Assembly (NCBI GenBank): GCA_028870815.1
Contig: JAGWOU010000013.1
Coordinates: 1-14,213 of the forward strand
Reading direction: 5' to 3'
DNA length: 14,213 nt
Origin: Rhodospirillales bacterium
Lineage (GTDB): Bacteria > Pseudomonadota > Alphaproteobacteria > Acetobacterales > Acetobacteraceae
Below the pieces are notes generated by a model. That model did no database searches and had not been told where the DNA came from. It worked only from the letters and a program-made list of their open reading frames with translations. The stretch's first letter is position 1; each line of letters starts with the position of its first letter. Made by a program: the position numbers and the translations under genes. Positions 14,069-14,213 of this stretch are shown piece after piece.

Positions 14069-14213
14069 GCAAAACCGGGAATTTTGCAGGGTTGCGCGGG
14101 GCAGGGACGCCATTGGCCACCGCTGGTGCGATAACTGAGGTTCCAGACGCGCCTACCCAGGCTTCATGTTCACGGATTAGCTGCTATAAGCCGGACGCAA
14201 TGACACATCTCCG
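14069..14213. other. Window end: no complete gene; possible start of a divergent gene at 14200
   Basis: No tRNA, terminator or complete ORF was recognised here. On the + strand TATAAG (14185-14190) lies 9 bases before an ATG at 14200 that reads MTHL before the window ends. This would fit a divergent gene with a nearly leaderless mRNA, but the -35 is poor and only four full codons are visible. A minus-strand gene entering from the right would have to stop at 14184, 14177 or 14170 depending on frame. cmk, often upstream of rpsA in alphaproteobacteria, is not identifiable. Confidence 0.3.

Noticed and set aside
13902..14138. + strand ORF of 78 codons upstream of rpsA
   Set aside because: It overlaps the rpsA start and the predicted promoter and leader, has no recognisable domain, and lacks a Shine-Dalgarno sequence.
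1..14213. CRISPR arrays, insertion sequences, tRNA or rRNA genes
   Set aside because: No regularly spaced repeats, terminal inverted repeats with a transposase, tRNA T-loop signatures or rRNA segments were found on either strand.

Overview
The window is GC-rich, with almost no non-coding space and short leaders. It contains rpsA, a divergent xerD/aroK-aroB pair in which aroK and aroB are fused, and a polysaccharide export operon. This suggests an alphaproteobacterium, and I would guess the Acetobacteraceae (acidophile or acetic-acid lineages). That placement is inferred from gene content and codon use; no rRNA or other taxonomic marker is present.

Layout. (1) 19-2434, + strand: a polyisoprenyl-phosphate sugar-1-phosphate transferase overlaps a family 2 glycosyltransferase by 11 bases. 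This looks like the end of an exopolysaccharide or glycan assembly operon that starts left of the window. (2) 2415-4983: xerD (- strand) converges on the glycosyltransferase with a 20-base overlap. It diverges from a bifunctional shikimate kinase/3-dehydroquinate synthase gene only 28 bases away. (3) 4995-6990: a lipoprotein lytic transglycosylase with a C-terminal SPOR domain (- strand) is divergent from a small lipoprotein gene (+ strand). (4) 7112-10287: a tight four-gene + strand operon encodes an ABC-2 polysaccharide export permease (Wzm type), its ATPase (Wzt/KpsT type), a D-amino-acid aminotransferase-like enzyme and a PaiB-family FMN-binding protein. The gaps are 3 to 4 bases. A good promoter precedes it, and two short upstream ORFs lie in the leader. 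(5) 10284-11999, - strand: a soluble chemoreceptor with two PAS domains and no membrane segment. (6) 12081-12113: a strong intrinsic terminator that ends rpsA. (7) 12182-13915, - strand: ribosomal protein S1 with six S1 domains, followed upstream by a leader of about 120 bases and a recognisable sigma70-type promoter.

Functionally, the window mixes housekeeping genes (rpsA, xerD, aroKB) with envelope genes: lipid-linked sugar transfer, glycosylation, polymer export, peptidoglycan turnover and two lipoproteins. The first two genes and the Wzm/Wzt pair could serve the same surface polysaccharide, but they are about 4.7 kb apart, so this is inference. I found no mobile element, CRISPR array, rRNA or tRNA, and no clear evidence of a wholly new system. 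The most interesting leads are the export/aminotransferase/PaiB operon with its overlapping leader ORFs, the SlyB-like lipoprotein that lacks a glycine zipper, and the very short xerD/aroKB divergent promoter region.
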